Positions 18,737 through 26,742 of a stretch of DNA of 63,102 bases are shown here, one piece after another; the first letter of the stretch is position 1, and every line of letters starts with the position of its first letter. The translations under genes and the position numbers were made by a program. This DNA comes from Clostridia bacterium (lineage in GTDB: Bacteria > Bacillota > Clostridia > Christensenellales > Borkfalkiaceae). The DNA lies in assembly GCA_017621155.1 (NCBI GenBank), contig JAGATP010000009.1, positions 1 to 63,102 of the forward strand, written 5' to 3'. The notes under the pieces were generated by a model. The model saw nothing but the letters and a program-made list of their open reading frames with translations, did not search any database and was not told where the DNA came from.

Positions 18737-18766
18737 AAAGTCGGGTTGAAACGTCAACCCGACTTT
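18737..18766. terminator. Perfect 13-bp hairpin
   Basis: 18737-18749 pairs with 18754-18766 around AACG, followed by AAAAATGCTTTTCT. It may end the pfl transcript. Confidence 0.7.
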
Positions 18767-18802
18767 AAAAATGCTTTTCTGTATTTTATCGTTCACCACA
18801 AC

Positions 18803-18890
18803 TTTGGCGTCAGCCAAAATATCACTTCGGCGTATGCCGAAATATCACTGCATAGCAATATCACGTTTCGCGCAAGCGAAGCCCTATCAC
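18803..18890. repeat. Four hairpin-plus-(A)TATCAC units
   Basis: Four small stem-loops of different sequence (TTTGGC/GCCAAA, TTCGGC/GCCGAA, TGC/GCA, GTTTCGC/GCGAAGC) are each followed by ATATCAC or TATCAC. The stems vary but the joining heptamer is constant, so the selected feature looks like the spacing and the heptamer. Confidence 0.7.
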
Positions 18891-18911
18891 TTTTCTAAAG
18901 AAAAAATTTCA

Positions 18912-18939
18912 GGGAGTCTGTCGCACAGACAGGCTCCCC
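18912..18939 (-). terminator. Imperfect terminator after HAD gene
   Basis: On the minus strand GGGAGCCTGTCTGT pairs, with a bulge, with ACAGACTCCC, followed by an A/T-rich tract, 19 bp below the stop of the HAD gene. Confidence 0.5.
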
Positions 18940-18957
18940 ATTTTTCACTTTTTATCG

Positions 18958-19521
18958 TCAGACGGACGGGCGGAAGGGAAGGATCGTCCCCTTTTTGTTG
19001 TCCACGAGAAAGCCCTCGTCGGCAACCGAGAGTATGGGCGTATCCGAAAGGGAATCGGAGTATGCCTTCTGCCACTTGAAGATTCCGACTTCAGCGAGCC
19101 GCTTGATCTTTTCTCGTCCCTTACAGTTCTCCCCGTCAAATTTTCCCGTCTTGGGATCGACCTTGGTCGCGAGCAAATACATGTGCAGGCGATCGGCGAT
19201 GGGGCGGAGCAGAAATTCGGGGGAAGCGGAGACGATCCAATCTCCGCCCTCGATGGCGTCCCTCGCCCAAGGCATGACGTCTTTCTCGTTTTCCTGCCAA
19301 TATTCCTCTGCCCATGCCTCGGCGTCGATGTGTTTGAAAAAGCAGAAGAACTTTTCCTTGAACTTCTTCAAGGGAATGCACCGAAGTCCGTATAACACGC
19401 CGTAAAAACCCTGCTTGGGCAGGAGAAACAACAGGCTCTTTTTGCGTCTGATGCAGTACTTCCAAAAGCCAACCGTGCTGTCCGTGCGAAAAATCGTCTT
19501 GTCGAAATCGAATACCGTCAT
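18958..19521 (-). CDS. HAD-family phosphatase (subclass IB)
   Basis: 187 residues. Motif I DFDKT (D5 and D7), motif II in VSASPEF, motif III Lys in the GREKIKRL region and motif IV DSLSDTPIL match the phosphoserine-phosphatase-like HAD-IB group. It follows the UbiA-type gene by 2 bp, with GGAGG before its ATG inside the end of that gene. HAD-IB enzymes paired with this UbiA subgroup suggest removal of a phosphate from a polyprenyl-linked sugar phosphate. That substrate is inferred from context only. Confidence 0.85.
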   Translation of the reverse strand: MTVFDFDKTIFRTDSTVGFWKYCIRRKKSLLFLLPKQGFYGVLYGLRCIPLKKFKEKFFCFFKHIDAEAWAEEYWQENEKDVMPWARDAIEGGDWIVSASPEFLLRPIADRLHMYLLATKVDPKTGKFDGENCKGREKIKRLAEVGIFKWQKAYSDSLSDTPILSVADEGFLVDNKKGTILPFRPSV

Positions 19522-19523
19522 CT

Positions 19524-20420
19524 TCAGCCTCCGATGGGAATGTACACGACAAAGAGCATATACAGCGCGTAGCCGAGCGCGAGCACCATGAGCATCGGGT
19601 CATGGGTCAGCACGCTGACGGGATCTCCGTCGCTCTCCCCCTCGATGAGATAGTTATACCGAAGGACGATGACGAGCACCCATAAAACGCTCCAGATGAT
19701 TGCCTGACCGTTGGCAAAATGCTCGATCGTTCCCGAGGTAATGCACCAAAGCGCGTAGAACACGAGGGTCAGCGAGAGGCAAAGATACATGTTGCGCTCC
19801 AAGAATCCGACGTTATAGCGACGGTTGACCGCTCTTGTCCCGTCCCCTTCCTTCAAAAGTTCTCCTTTGCGCTTGCCCATGCCGAGATAGAGCGCACCCG
19901 AAGCCATGACGAGGAGAAGCCATTCGGAGACTTCGATTCCCGCAACCGCACCGCCGAAGAGCACGCGAATGACGAATCCGCTCGCCAAAATGATGAGATC
20001 GACGATGGGAACGTTTTTGAGTCCGAAGCTATACCCGAAGTTGAGGGCGATATAGGCGGCAATCCACACGACGCTCCAAAGGGAAGCCCCATAAAAGAGG
20101 CAGAGAAACGTCATCAGTCCCGCAACGGCGATGCCGAAAACGATGGCAATCCCGATCGCAGCCTTCACGGAGATCGCCCCCGAAGGGAGAGGCCGCTTGC
20201 ATTTCGTGGAATGCTTTCTGTCCTTTTCGATGTCCCGAATGTCGTTGACGATGTAAATGACGGATGCGCCCAGACAGAACGCCAAAAAGCCGATGAGCGT
20301 CGGAATGAGTTTTTCGGGATTGGTCAGATTGACGGAAAAGACGAGCGGAAGAAAGACGAGCACGTTTTTCAGATAGTGTTTGACGCGAATGAGCGAGAAA
20401 AATGCCTTGATTGTTTTCAT
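19524..20420 (-). CDS. UbiA-type prenyltransferase, polyprenyl-phosphate phosphoribosyltransferase-like
   Basis: 298 residues with eight or nine helices. The first Asp-rich motif reads YIVNDIRDIEKDRKHSTKCKRPLPSG, the variant seen in decaprenyl-phosphate phosphoribosyl transferases rather than quinone or heme prenyltransferases. It may attach phosphoribose from PRPP to undecaprenyl phosphate to make a lipid-linked pentose donor. The HAD phosphatase below and the GT-C-like protein above fit a small cell-envelope glycosylation set. Family firm, substrate inferred. Confidence 0.8.
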   Translation of the reverse strand: MKTIKAFFSLIRVKHYLKNVLVFLPLVFSVNLTNPEKLIPTLIGFLAFCLGASVIYIVNDIRDIEKDRKHSTKCKRPLPSGAISVKAAIGIAIVFGIAVAGLMTFLCLFYGASLWSVVWIAAYIALNFGYSFGLKNVPIVDLIILASGFVIRVLFGGAVAGIEVSEWLLLVMASGALYLGMGKRKGELLKEGDGTRAVNRRYNVGFLERNMYLCLSLTLVFYALWCITSGTIEHFANGQAIIWSVLWVLVIVLRYNYLIEGESDGDPVSVLTHDPMLMVLALGYALYMLFVVYIPIGG

Positions 20421-20429
20421 AAAAATTCC

Positions 20430-22100
20430 TTATTGGACGGGATAGTATTCCATTCCGAAGCGAACAATTTCGATCATAGAAAGGAGATTGGTGACAAAGA
20501 ACAGAAGCCCGAGCCCGGCAAAGAGCGCGCCGAGGGCAATTTCGTTCCCCCGACACACCTTTTTGATGAGGGAAGCGAACAGTCCGACAAATGCCCATGC
20601 GAAGTACATGGAGTAGAGAATCATGCCGTTTTCCTGCGCGCCCCATCCGAGCACCAGCAAAATGGCGAGAGAACACAAAATCCAATAGGCGCAGATTCCC
20701 GCAAAGCGCTCCTTTCTGCAACAGACAAAGGCGAGCACCGCCTCGACGAAGAGGACAATCCCGATGACGGAGACGGAAGTCGGCACATTGAGCTGCAAGG
20801 AGGGAACGGAGGCTTCCCAGATCAGGCTTTCGGTTGCAATGCGAAGGGCGGGGATAGAGAAGAGATTTGCCACGAAATGCGTGTATTGACAGAAAATATC
20901 GAAAAAGGCGACCTTCTCCCCCGTGAACTGCACGAGCTCCTTGATTGATGCGGCGAGCCTTGCCGGTGCAAGCTGGGTCAGCTGTCCGAACAGAGCCATT
21001 ATGAGCAGGAAGATGCCCGCCATCTTCAAGCACCCCGTCAAAAAGGAGATCATTCCCTCTTGAAAGGATTTCCGATAGCCGTAAGCCTCCGTCGCCATGG
21101 GCGCCATCAGCACCGTCGTAGCGAGCCCCCCTGCGGCAAAGGGAATCAAAAGCGCGCCCTCTCTCCTCTTCTGCACGATACAGGAAACGCCGAGAAGGAG
21201 ATAGAAGACCGAAAAGGCATATTGCTCCAAAATGAAGGCAAACAGAAAATTCCCCGCAACCGAGCAATAGAAGAAAACGAAGGCGTACTTGGAAAATCCC
21301 TTTAAATTCAGCATTCCCGCCATCAGAAGTCCGCTGCAATACACGCAGATCATCTGCTCGGCAAGGAGCGCCGCACCGAACGAATCTTGAAAAGGAAGCA
21401 GGGACACCGCATCGGCCACGAGGGAAAAGGGCAAAGAAAGAAGGGCAAAGAAGGGCTGGCGAATGTCGTTTTGCGTGCAGGAAGGATTCCAAAAGGCGTC
21501 TCTCACATAGAGATGCCCGCTGTCCGAGGTGAAGAGCACGTCAAACCAGACCTCGTGCGTGCCGGAATTGGGGTTGACGAACCCCTCCGTCTGCGGGTTG
21601 GTAAAGACGCTTGTAAGCGAACAGAGCACAAAGGAAAGGGCGAAGGAGCTAAGGACGACGGCAAAGAAAATTCCCTTGTCCCAAGCGGTGCTCTCCTTCC
21701 AAAGGCGTTTTCCCCTTTCGAGGAGGAAGCCGCCGACTCTGTTCGTCATAAAAAAGACAAAGGGAAGGGAAAGGAGGGCGGCAAGGCGGAAAATCCAAAC
21801 CCAAAGCCCGTTTGTCTTCCAATCCGTGAGATAATCGACGTTGACGCAGAAGAGATAATAGCGATAGACGAGATACAGGGATACGACGGTGAAAATCCAG
21901 ACGGAAACCCTGTCAAAGGAAGGAAATTTCGAAAGCGTATACCGCCGATCGAGGAAAAAGAAAGCGACTGCGACCATCAGGAACGCCAAGACGATGACGA
22001 CTTTTTCATAGTAGCGGCTCGTGAGCAAGGAAAAAAAGCCTGCCGAGAGGGCAAACACCGCACGAATCCAATCATTTTTTTGATAGCGCAATTGTTCCAT
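20430..22100 (-). CDS. Large multi-spanning membrane protein, GT-C-like
   Basis: 556 residues from the ATG at 22100, with about twelve helices. A loop after helix 5 reads VWFDVLFTSDSGHLYVRDAF with TQNDIRQP, and near the end GWGAQENGMILYSMYF. The protein at 31069-32667 has both motifs (VIYTSDTVNLYDRDAF; GWGSAENGMILYSTYF), so they form one family. The acidic first-loop motif and shape suggest a GT-C glycosyltransferase using a lipid-linked donor, possibly the product of the UbiA/HAD pair. I do not recognise a named family. The start lies 6 nt after a TATAAT box, with no ribosome site. Confidence 0.7.
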   Translation of the reverse strand: MEQLRYQKNDWIRAVFALSAGFFSLLTSRYYEKVVIVLAFLMVAVAFFFLDRRYTLSKFPSFDRVSVWIFTVVSLYLVYRYYLFCVNVDYLTDWKTNGLWVWIFRLAALLSLPFVFFMTNRVGGFLLERGKRLWKESTAWDKGIFFAVVLSSFALSFVLCSLTSVFTNPQTEGFVNPNSGTHEVWFDVLFTSDSGHLYVRDAFWNPSCTQNDIRQPFFALLSLPFSLVADAVSLLPFQDSFGAALLAEQMICVYCSGLLMAGMLNLKGFSKYAFVFFYCSVAGNFLFAFILEQYAFSVFYLLLGVSCIVQKRREGALLIPFAAGGLATTVLMAPMATEAYGYRKSFQEGMISFLTGCLKMAGIFLLIMALFGQLTQLAPARLAASIKELVQFTGEKVAFFDIFCQYTHFVANLFSIPALRIATESLIWEASVPSLQLNVPTSVSVIGIVLFVEAVLAFVCCRKERFAGICAYWILCSLAILLVLGWGAQENGMILYSMYFAWAFVGLFASLIKKVCRGNEIALGALFAGLGLLFFVTNLLSMIEIVRFGMEYYPVQ

Positions 22101-22106
22101 AACCAC

Positions 22107-22135
22107 ATTATAACACAGCAATCGGGAAATTGCAA
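22107..22135 (-). promoter_or_regulatory. Promoter predicting a leaderless mRNA
   Basis: TTGCAA (22130-22135), 17 bp, TATAAT (22107-22112), then 6 nt and the ATG at 22100. Transcription should begin at or next to the start codon. Confidence 0.7.
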
Positions 22136-22184
22136 GTATTTGCCCGTTTTTTAAAGCCGTTGCGACAAATGCAACGGCTTCGCT

Positions 22185-22676
22185 TTAAGAAAGGAGGGAA
22201 AGCACCGCTTCGACCGTATCGTCGAGGGTCTCCCGATCGCAATCGACGATCATATGGGCGTATTTTTCATAGAGCGGAACTCTCTCGTCATATAATTCTT
22301 TAAGGGTATAGCCTTCGGGCATGACGACGCCCCGCGCCCTTGCGTTCTTTAAACGCTTTTCGACGGCTTCAAAAGGAAGGCGGAGATAGACCACCTTGCC
22401 GATGGCGCGGAAGTGCTCCATCGCCTCTTTTCCGTAAACGGCGCTGCCACCCGGCGCAATGACGGAATTCTGCGCATCGATGGAGGCGTTGACCTCGTTT
22501 TCGAGGCGCTTGAATCCTTCGACGCCCTTCTCTTCAATGAGCTGAGAGAGCTTTTTTTGATAGCGATTCTGAATGACGAGATCGGTATCGACGAAGCCCA
22601 TGCCGAGGGCCTTTGCAACCAAAACCCCTACCGTGCTCTTTCCCGAAGTCGGCATTCCGATGAAAATGTAATTCAT
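22185..22676 (-). CDS. aroK: Shikimate kinase
   Basis: 163 residues. P-loop GMPTSGKST near the N-terminus, the DTD motif for shikimate/Mg binding, and APGGSAVY in place of the usual GGG motif. It phosphorylates shikimate at O-3 in aromatic amino acid synthesis. It is the last gene of a minus-strand run and overlaps the upstream membrane-protein gene by 4 bp (ATGA). No other shikimate gene is nearby. Ser in place of the third Gly in the GGG motif leaves some doubt about substrate. Confidence 0.85.
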   Translation of the reverse strand: MNYIFIGMPTSGKSTVGVLVAKALGMGFVDTDLVIQNRYQKKLSQLIEEKGVEGFKRLENEVNASIDAQNSVIAPGGSAVYGKEAMEHFRAIGKVVYLRLPFEAVEKRLKNARARGVVMPEGYTLKELYDERVPLYEKYAHMIVDCDRETLDDTVEAVLSLLS

Positions 22677-23536
22677 TCCGTTTCCTCCGTCTCCTCTGCC
22701 TTTCCCTCCTGCCCCTCCTCGGAGCCCTCCTTCAAGGTGGGAATAAAGTGCTTGGCGATTTTCCCCTTTCCCCTCGTTTTGACGTAGAAATAGCCGATGA
22801 AGGAAAAGACGAGCGCACCGATGAAATTGACGAACATGTCCTCCATGGTATCGTACAGTCCGATGTCGAGATAGCCGCCCACTCCGAGCGCCTGTTGCGT
22901 TCCGTCCTCAAAGACGAGAATGACGTCTCGGATTCCCCGCTTGATGATGACCGCATTGGCGTTTGCGGGGTCGAGATAGACGGAATAGATAAAATCGACC
23001 ACGGTGTCCTTCTGCATGTCCTTGTGCAGGAGAATATCGACCGAACACTCGAAGAACTCCCAGAGCGTGCCGATCATGAGCGCAAAGCAAAAGGCGAACA
23101 GCGCAAGAAAGAAGGGAGAGAGCTGAAACTTGATTTTGGGGTCTTTATTGAGAATGTCCACGAAGGCAAAGCCGATGGCGGCGAACAAAAAGCCGCTCGT
23201 CGTGTGCAACAGAGTATCCCAAAAGGGAAACTTCATATAAAAACAGGAAATTTCTCCCAAAATTTCCGCCGCGTAGATAAAGACCAGAATGAGAATTTCC
23301 ATCGCTGTGGGGAACTTGATGGAGAGTCTCCGCGCAAGCATGGTGGGAAGGGAAAACAAAATCAAGGTCAAAATGCAGAGGAAAACGTGCTCGAAGTTGC
23401 CCGAAAAGACAGACCTTATCATCACGCCGACGACGGAGAGGCGCAAGAGCGTCCATACGATAAAGGAAGTGCGGTTGTGCCGAATCTCCTCCTTGACGCC
23501 CTGCCAAAAGGACTTTTTTTCCTTGGGTTGCTTCAT
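22673..23536 (-). CDS. Conserved multi-spanning membrane protein (DUF2238/YjdF-like)
   Basis: 287 residues with six to seven helices. Features include CFYMKFPFWDTLLHTTSGF, where the Trp-Asp-x2-Leu-His set is the most distinctive part, IGTLWEFFECSVDILL, and GLYDTMEDMFVNFIGAL. These charged residues inside helices resemble the YjdF/DUF2238 family, whose function is unknown. The C-terminus is a soluble Glu-rich tail. AGGAGG precedes the ATG. Confidence 0.65.
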   Translation of the reverse strand: MKQPKEKKSFWQGVKEEIRHNRTSFIVWTLLRLSVVGVMIRSVFSGNFEHVFLCILTLILFSLPTMLARRLSIKFPTAMEILILVFIYAAEILGEISCFYMKFPFWDTLLHTTSGFLFAAIGFAFVDILNKDPKIKFQLSPFFLALFAFCFALMIGTLWEFFECSVDILLHKDMQKDTVVDFIYSVYLDPANANAVIIKRGIRDVILVFEDGTQQALGVGGYLDIGLYDTMEDMFVNFIGALVFSFIGYFYVKTRGKGKIAKHFIPTLKEGSEEGQEGKAEETEETE

Positions 23537-23552
23537 TTTGACCTCCTACTCT

Positions 23553-24053
23553 TTAAAAGAGAATTTCCGATATTTTTTTGCGCTCGAAATGCCTCAAAGA
23601 AGGCTCATTTTCCTCCGAAGGGTAGCCGCAAAGTAAGATGGAGACAGGCTCGCTGTCCCTCGTTTCCGGAAAGACTTCTTTGACCTTTTCGGGGTCGAAC
23701 GCCATTACCCAACAAGTTCCGAGCGAAAGCTCGGTTGCCTGCAACAGCATATACGTCATGACGATGGAGGTATCCACGTCATAGCTCTTCTTTCTGTCGT
23801 AAAAGCGCTCGTAGCACTCCCCTACCCCGCACACCACAAAGGCGAGCGGCGCACCGAAGGTGCATTTCGTGCAGAGGGCGAGCTTTTCCATTTCCGCCCC
23901 CTCAACGACGCGAATGCGAAAGGGCTGCAAATTCTTTGCCGTGGGCGCAATGCGCGCCGCCTCTAAAATGGCGTCCTTCTTCCTCGGCTCAACCTCTTTT
24001 TTCAAATACTTGCGAACGGAATACCGCTTAAAAAAACACTCGGAAAGTTCCAT
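23553..24053 (-). CDS. Nitroreductase-family flavoprotein
   Basis: 166 residues of the compact FMN-binding nitroreductase type. It starts with FFKRYSVRKYLKKEVE (the Arg-x-Ser-x-Arg segment binds FMN phosphate), then APTAKNLQPFRIRVVEG and GTCWVMAF. It is probably an NAD(P)H-dependent reductase; substrate unknown. AGGAG precedes the ATG. It is separated from the gene upstream by a 105-bp palindromic element. Confidence 0.88.
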   Translation of the reverse strand: MELSECFFKRYSVRKYLKKEVEPRKKDAILEAARIAPTAKNLQPFRIRVVEGAEMEKLALCTKCTFGAPLAFVVCGVGECYERFYDRKKSYDVDTSIVMTYMLLQATELSLGTCWVMAFDPEKVKEVFPETRDSEPVSILLCGYPSEENEPSLRHFERKKISEILF

Positions 24054-24075
24054 ATTTATCTCCTATCACAAAACC

Positions 24076-24180
24076 GTTTGGAAAACAGACGCGTGCAAGA
24101 CAAGGAGTGCGAGGATTCGCCGTAAAAGCCTTATCCGTTGCGTTTGCCGCTACCCTCTTGCACGATGGTTGTTTTCAAAC
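24076..24180. repeat. 105-bp element with 25-bp terminal inverted repeats
   Basis: 24076-24100 and 24156-24180 are 25-nt near-complementary arms (both carry GTTTG...AAAAC and CGTGCAAGA in inverted orientation) with a 55-nt centre holding further short complementarity. The element fills the whole gap between two genes of the run and abuts the stop at 24182. It may be a MITE-like insertion or a structured RNA. Confidence 0.6.
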
Positions 24181-24181
24181 C

Positions 24182-24775
24182 TTACTCCTCAAAGACAAAG
24201 TCGCAGAATTCATCCCCCCTGCCGATGGCGTGGTTACAGGCAAACCCCTTTCCCCCGTTCATCCTCTGGAAAAGTTCTTTCTCATAGTCGCAGAAAAGCA
24301 CGGTGAGCGCGGGGCATTCAAACTCTTTGCACACCTCGTAGATAAAGCACTTCGTCACGTTGCAGGCGGACTCCTTCGGCGCATTGTACAGCCAGATTTT
24401 ATCCCAACCTTCTTCTCTCTTTTTCATTTCCGCATAGACGGCATTTTGGTAGCTTCCCGTCAGCTTCCCGACCTTTCCCTTGAAATGGTAGAAAGAGAGC
24501 GTCCCCGCGGCGTATTGTTCTAGATACGCTTTCATCAGCGATAGGATGCGCTCTTGCGTCAGCCAGGTATCGGAGAGCGCCTTAAAAACGGCGATCGCCG
24601 GCAAGAGATTGTTTTTTAAAAAGCGCTTGGTACTTCTCTTCTGATAGCGGCTCAAACATTCCGCAAGATCGTATATGTAGACGTCCGCCTCTTCCCGAAT
24701 GGAAACGGTAGGCTCTTTTCCGCTCAAAAAATCGAAAAAATGCTTAAAAAAGGTCTTCTCTATTTCGATGATCAT
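24182..24775 (-). CDS. ATC-hydrolase-like protein (L-2-amino-thiazoline-4-carboxylate hydrolase family)
   Basis: 197 residues. The C-terminal half matches the ATC_hydrolase family pattern: CNVTKCFIYEVCKEFECPAL, then VLFCDYEKELF and GRGDEFCDFVF, with conserved cysteines and the acidic/Arg set. Named members act in conversion of a thiazoline to cysteine, but most homologues in Clostridia are uncharacterised, so cysteine metabolism is only a suggestion. It lies 1 bp below trmB; GGAG precedes the ATG. Confidence 0.7.
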   Translation of the reverse strand: MIIEIEKTFFKHFFDFLSGKEPTVSIREEADVYIYDLAECLSRYQKRSTKRFLKNNLLPAIAVFKALSDTWLTQERILSLMKAYLEQYAAGTLSFYHFKGKVGKLTGSYQNAVYAEMKKREEGWDKIWLYNAPKESACNVTKCFIYEVCKEFECPALTVLFCDYEKELFQRMNGGKGFACNHAIGRGDEFCDFVFEE

Positions 24776-24776
24776 G

Positions 24777-25454
24777 TCAAATCTCCTCCAAATGCGCTTC
24801 TACCCTGCAAATGGGAACGCCCTGTTCCCGAAACATCGCCTCGTGTTCGGTGACGATATGTTCGGGAAGGTCGCCTTCCTTCAGATCGTAAGTGACGTTT
24901 TTGAGAACAAATCCGCACTTTTTGTACTCTTCCATGGAAAACTCAAAAAAGGGAACGGAATCCGTCTTTTGGCAGATGACGCCGCCCGGGGTCAGAATTT
25001 CCTTATATAACTGCAAAAACCGCTCGTGGGTGAGCCTCTGCTTTTTATACCCGTCCTTGGGGAGCGGGGTGGAAAAGTTGAGATAGATCGTCCCGATCGA
25101 ATGCGGCGGAATGTACTTCGTGATACATTCGGCACGGCAGAGGAAAAACCTGACGTTTTTTAAGGCCTCTTCCTTCGCCTGTTCCGCGCCGATGATGGCG
25201 ACGTTGGCGATCATCTCGATCGCAAGCACATTTAACTCGGGGTGCCTACGGGCAAGCTCGCAGGCAAAATAGCCCTTGCCGCTCCCGATCTCCAACACGA
25301 CGGGATTGTCGTTTTGAAAGAGAGCGGAAAAGTCGAAATACTCCTTTTCGAGGATAGAAGTCTTCATGTTTTTATTGTCCGATTTCGCCTTAAATAGGTA
25401 GTCTCTGCACGCCTCCATCCGCTCGGGAAGGTTGCGTCTTCTTCTCATTCTCAT
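24777..25454 (-). CDS. trmB: tRNA (guanine-N7)-methyltransferase
   Basis: 225 residues. The SAM site is VVLEIGSGKGYFACELA, followed by AIEMI. It methylates G46 in the tRNA variable loop. The normally conserved NFSDPWPK...KRRLT motif reads NFSTPLPKDGYKKQRLT here, so the Asp of SDPWP is Thr and the Trp is Leu. The rest is typical. A short leader with AGGAG follows a TATAAT box (about 25476-25481). Confidence 0.9.
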   Translation of the reverse strand: MRMRRRRNLPERMEACRDYLFKAKSDNKNMKTSILEKEYFDFSALFQNDNPVVLEIGSGKGYFACELARRHPELNVLAIEMIANVAIIGAEQAKEEALKNVRFFLCRAECITKYIPPHSIGTIYLNFSTPLPKDGYKKQRLTHERFLQLYKEILTPGGVICQKTDSVPFFEFSMEEYKKCGFVLKNVTYDLKEGDLPEHIVTEHEAMFREQGVPICRVEAHLEEI

Positions 25455-25519
25455 GGTTCTACTCCTGTTTTCATTATAGCATACTCTTTTTTCTTTTGCA
25501 ATAATTTTGAGCGGAATGA

Positions 25520-25548
25520 TTGTATTCCCGCAAGGGATGTGCTATAAT
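25520..25548 (+). promoter_or_regulatory. sdaA promoter predicting a leaderless mRNA
   Basis: TTGTAT (25520-25525), 17 bp, TATAAT (25543-25548), then 6 nt and the ATG at 25555. No Shine-Dalgarno site lies in the gap. Confidence 0.7.
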
Positions 25549-25554
25549 ATGGGC

Positions 25555-26733
25555 ATGAAATCACTGCGCTATCTTTATCGCATCGGAAGAGGGCCGTCCT
25601 CTTCCCATACCATCGCCCCCGAACGGGCAAGCAAGCTGTTTTTGAAAGAATTTCCCTCGGCATCCTCCTACTTAGTCACGCTGTACGGCTCTCTCGCCCT
25701 GACGGGAAAGGGACACGGGACGGATCGGGTCATCTCCTCTATCTTGCCTGCCGCGACCATCCGCTTTGACACAAAAACGGAAGTGCCGCACCCCAACACC
25801 ATGGACTTTACGGCGGACGGGCACACCTTACGCATTTTCAGCACGGGCGGAGGCGCTATCCTCGTGGAAGGCAGGGAGTCCGAAGAAAAGGACATCTATC
25901 CCCTGACGAAATTTACTCCCATCAAGGAGTACTGTCAGGAGCGGGAGCTGCGCCTTCCCGACTTTGTCAAAGAGGTAGAGGGCGATGAGATTTTCTCTTA
26001 CCTTTCTACCGTCTGGGAACAGATGAAATCGACCATTCAGCAAGGGCTCAAGGCGGAGGGCGTTCTGCCGGGCGGATTGGGAGTCGAGAAGAAGGCAAAG
26101 CTTTTGTACCGTCAAAGGCACATCGACGAGACGCCCGAAACGAAGGAAAACAGACTCGTCTGCGCCTACGCCTTTGCCGTAGGCGAGCAAAATGCCTCGG
26201 CGGAGACCATCGTCACCGCGCCCACCTGCGGCGCGAGCGGCGTTTTGCCCGCCGTACTCTATTATGAGCAAAAAAAACACGGATTTTCCGACGAAGCGAT
26301 CGTAAAAGCGCTTGCGGCGGGAGGCTTGATCGGCAACGTCATCAAGGAGAACTCCTCGATCTCGGGCGCGGAGTGCGGCTGTCAGGCGGAAATCGGCTCT
26401 GCCTGCTCGATGGCTGCCGCCGCCCTCGCGGAGCTCTTCGAAATGGACGTCGATCAGATCGAATACGCGGCGGAAGTGGCGATGGAGCACCACTTGGGGC
26501 TGACCTGCGATCCCGTATGGGGACTCGTGCAGATTCCGTGCATCGAGCGCAACGCCGTCGCCGCCATGCGCGCCTTAAACGCCTTTTCCCTCGCCAACTT
26601 TTTGACGTATACGCGAAAAATTTCCTTCGACACCATCGTCGAGACCATGCGCGAGACGGGGCGTGATCTCTCGAGACGATACCGTGAGACCTCCGAAGGG
26701 GGGCTTGCCAAGCTATACCGCCAACCGAAATAA
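25555..26733 (+). CDS. sdaA: L-serine ammonia-lyase (single-chain, 4Fe-4S)
   Basis: 392 residues fusing the beta domain (1-150, RIGRGPSSSHTIAPERA) to the alpha domain (from about 160). Cysteines in APTCGASG, ECGCQAEIGSACSMAA and QIPCIERN fit the oxygen-sensitive iron-sulfur centre of bacterial serine dehydratases. It splits serine to pyruvate and ammonia. The ATG at 25555 is chosen because translation then starts at MKSLRYLY; an in-frame ATG two codons earlier overlaps the -10 edge. A usual Gly in CDPVGGLVQ is Trp here. Confidence 0.93.
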   Translation: MKSLRYLYRIGRGPSSSHTIAPERASKLFLKEFPSASSYLVTLYGSLALTGKGHGTDRVISSILPAATIRFDTKTEVPHPNTMDFTADGHTLRIFSTGGGAILVEGRESEEKDIYPLTKFTPIKEYCQERELRLPDFVKEVEGDEIFSYLSTVWEQMKSTIQQGLKAEGVLPGGLGVEKKAKLLYRQRHIDETPETKENRLVCAYAFAVGEQNASAETIVTAPTCGASGVLPAVLYYEQKKHGFSDEAIVKALAAGGLIGNVIKENSSISGAECGCQAEIGSACSMAAAALAELFEMDVDQIEYAAEVAMEHHLGLTCDPVWGLVQIPCIERNAVAAMRALNAFSLANFLTYTRKISFDTIVETMRETGRDLSRRYRETSEGGLAKLYRQPK

Positions 26734-26742
26734 GGAGTCTTT

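Noticed and set aside
18250..18900. CRISPR-like look of repeated motifs
   Set aside because: Repeats are unequal in length, palindromic and tandem, spacers are not uniform, and no cas genes are near.
19719..20948. 409-codon plus-strand frame across the UbiA and membrane genes
   Set aside because: Antisense shadow of two recognisable genes, with the same low-complexity charged composition.
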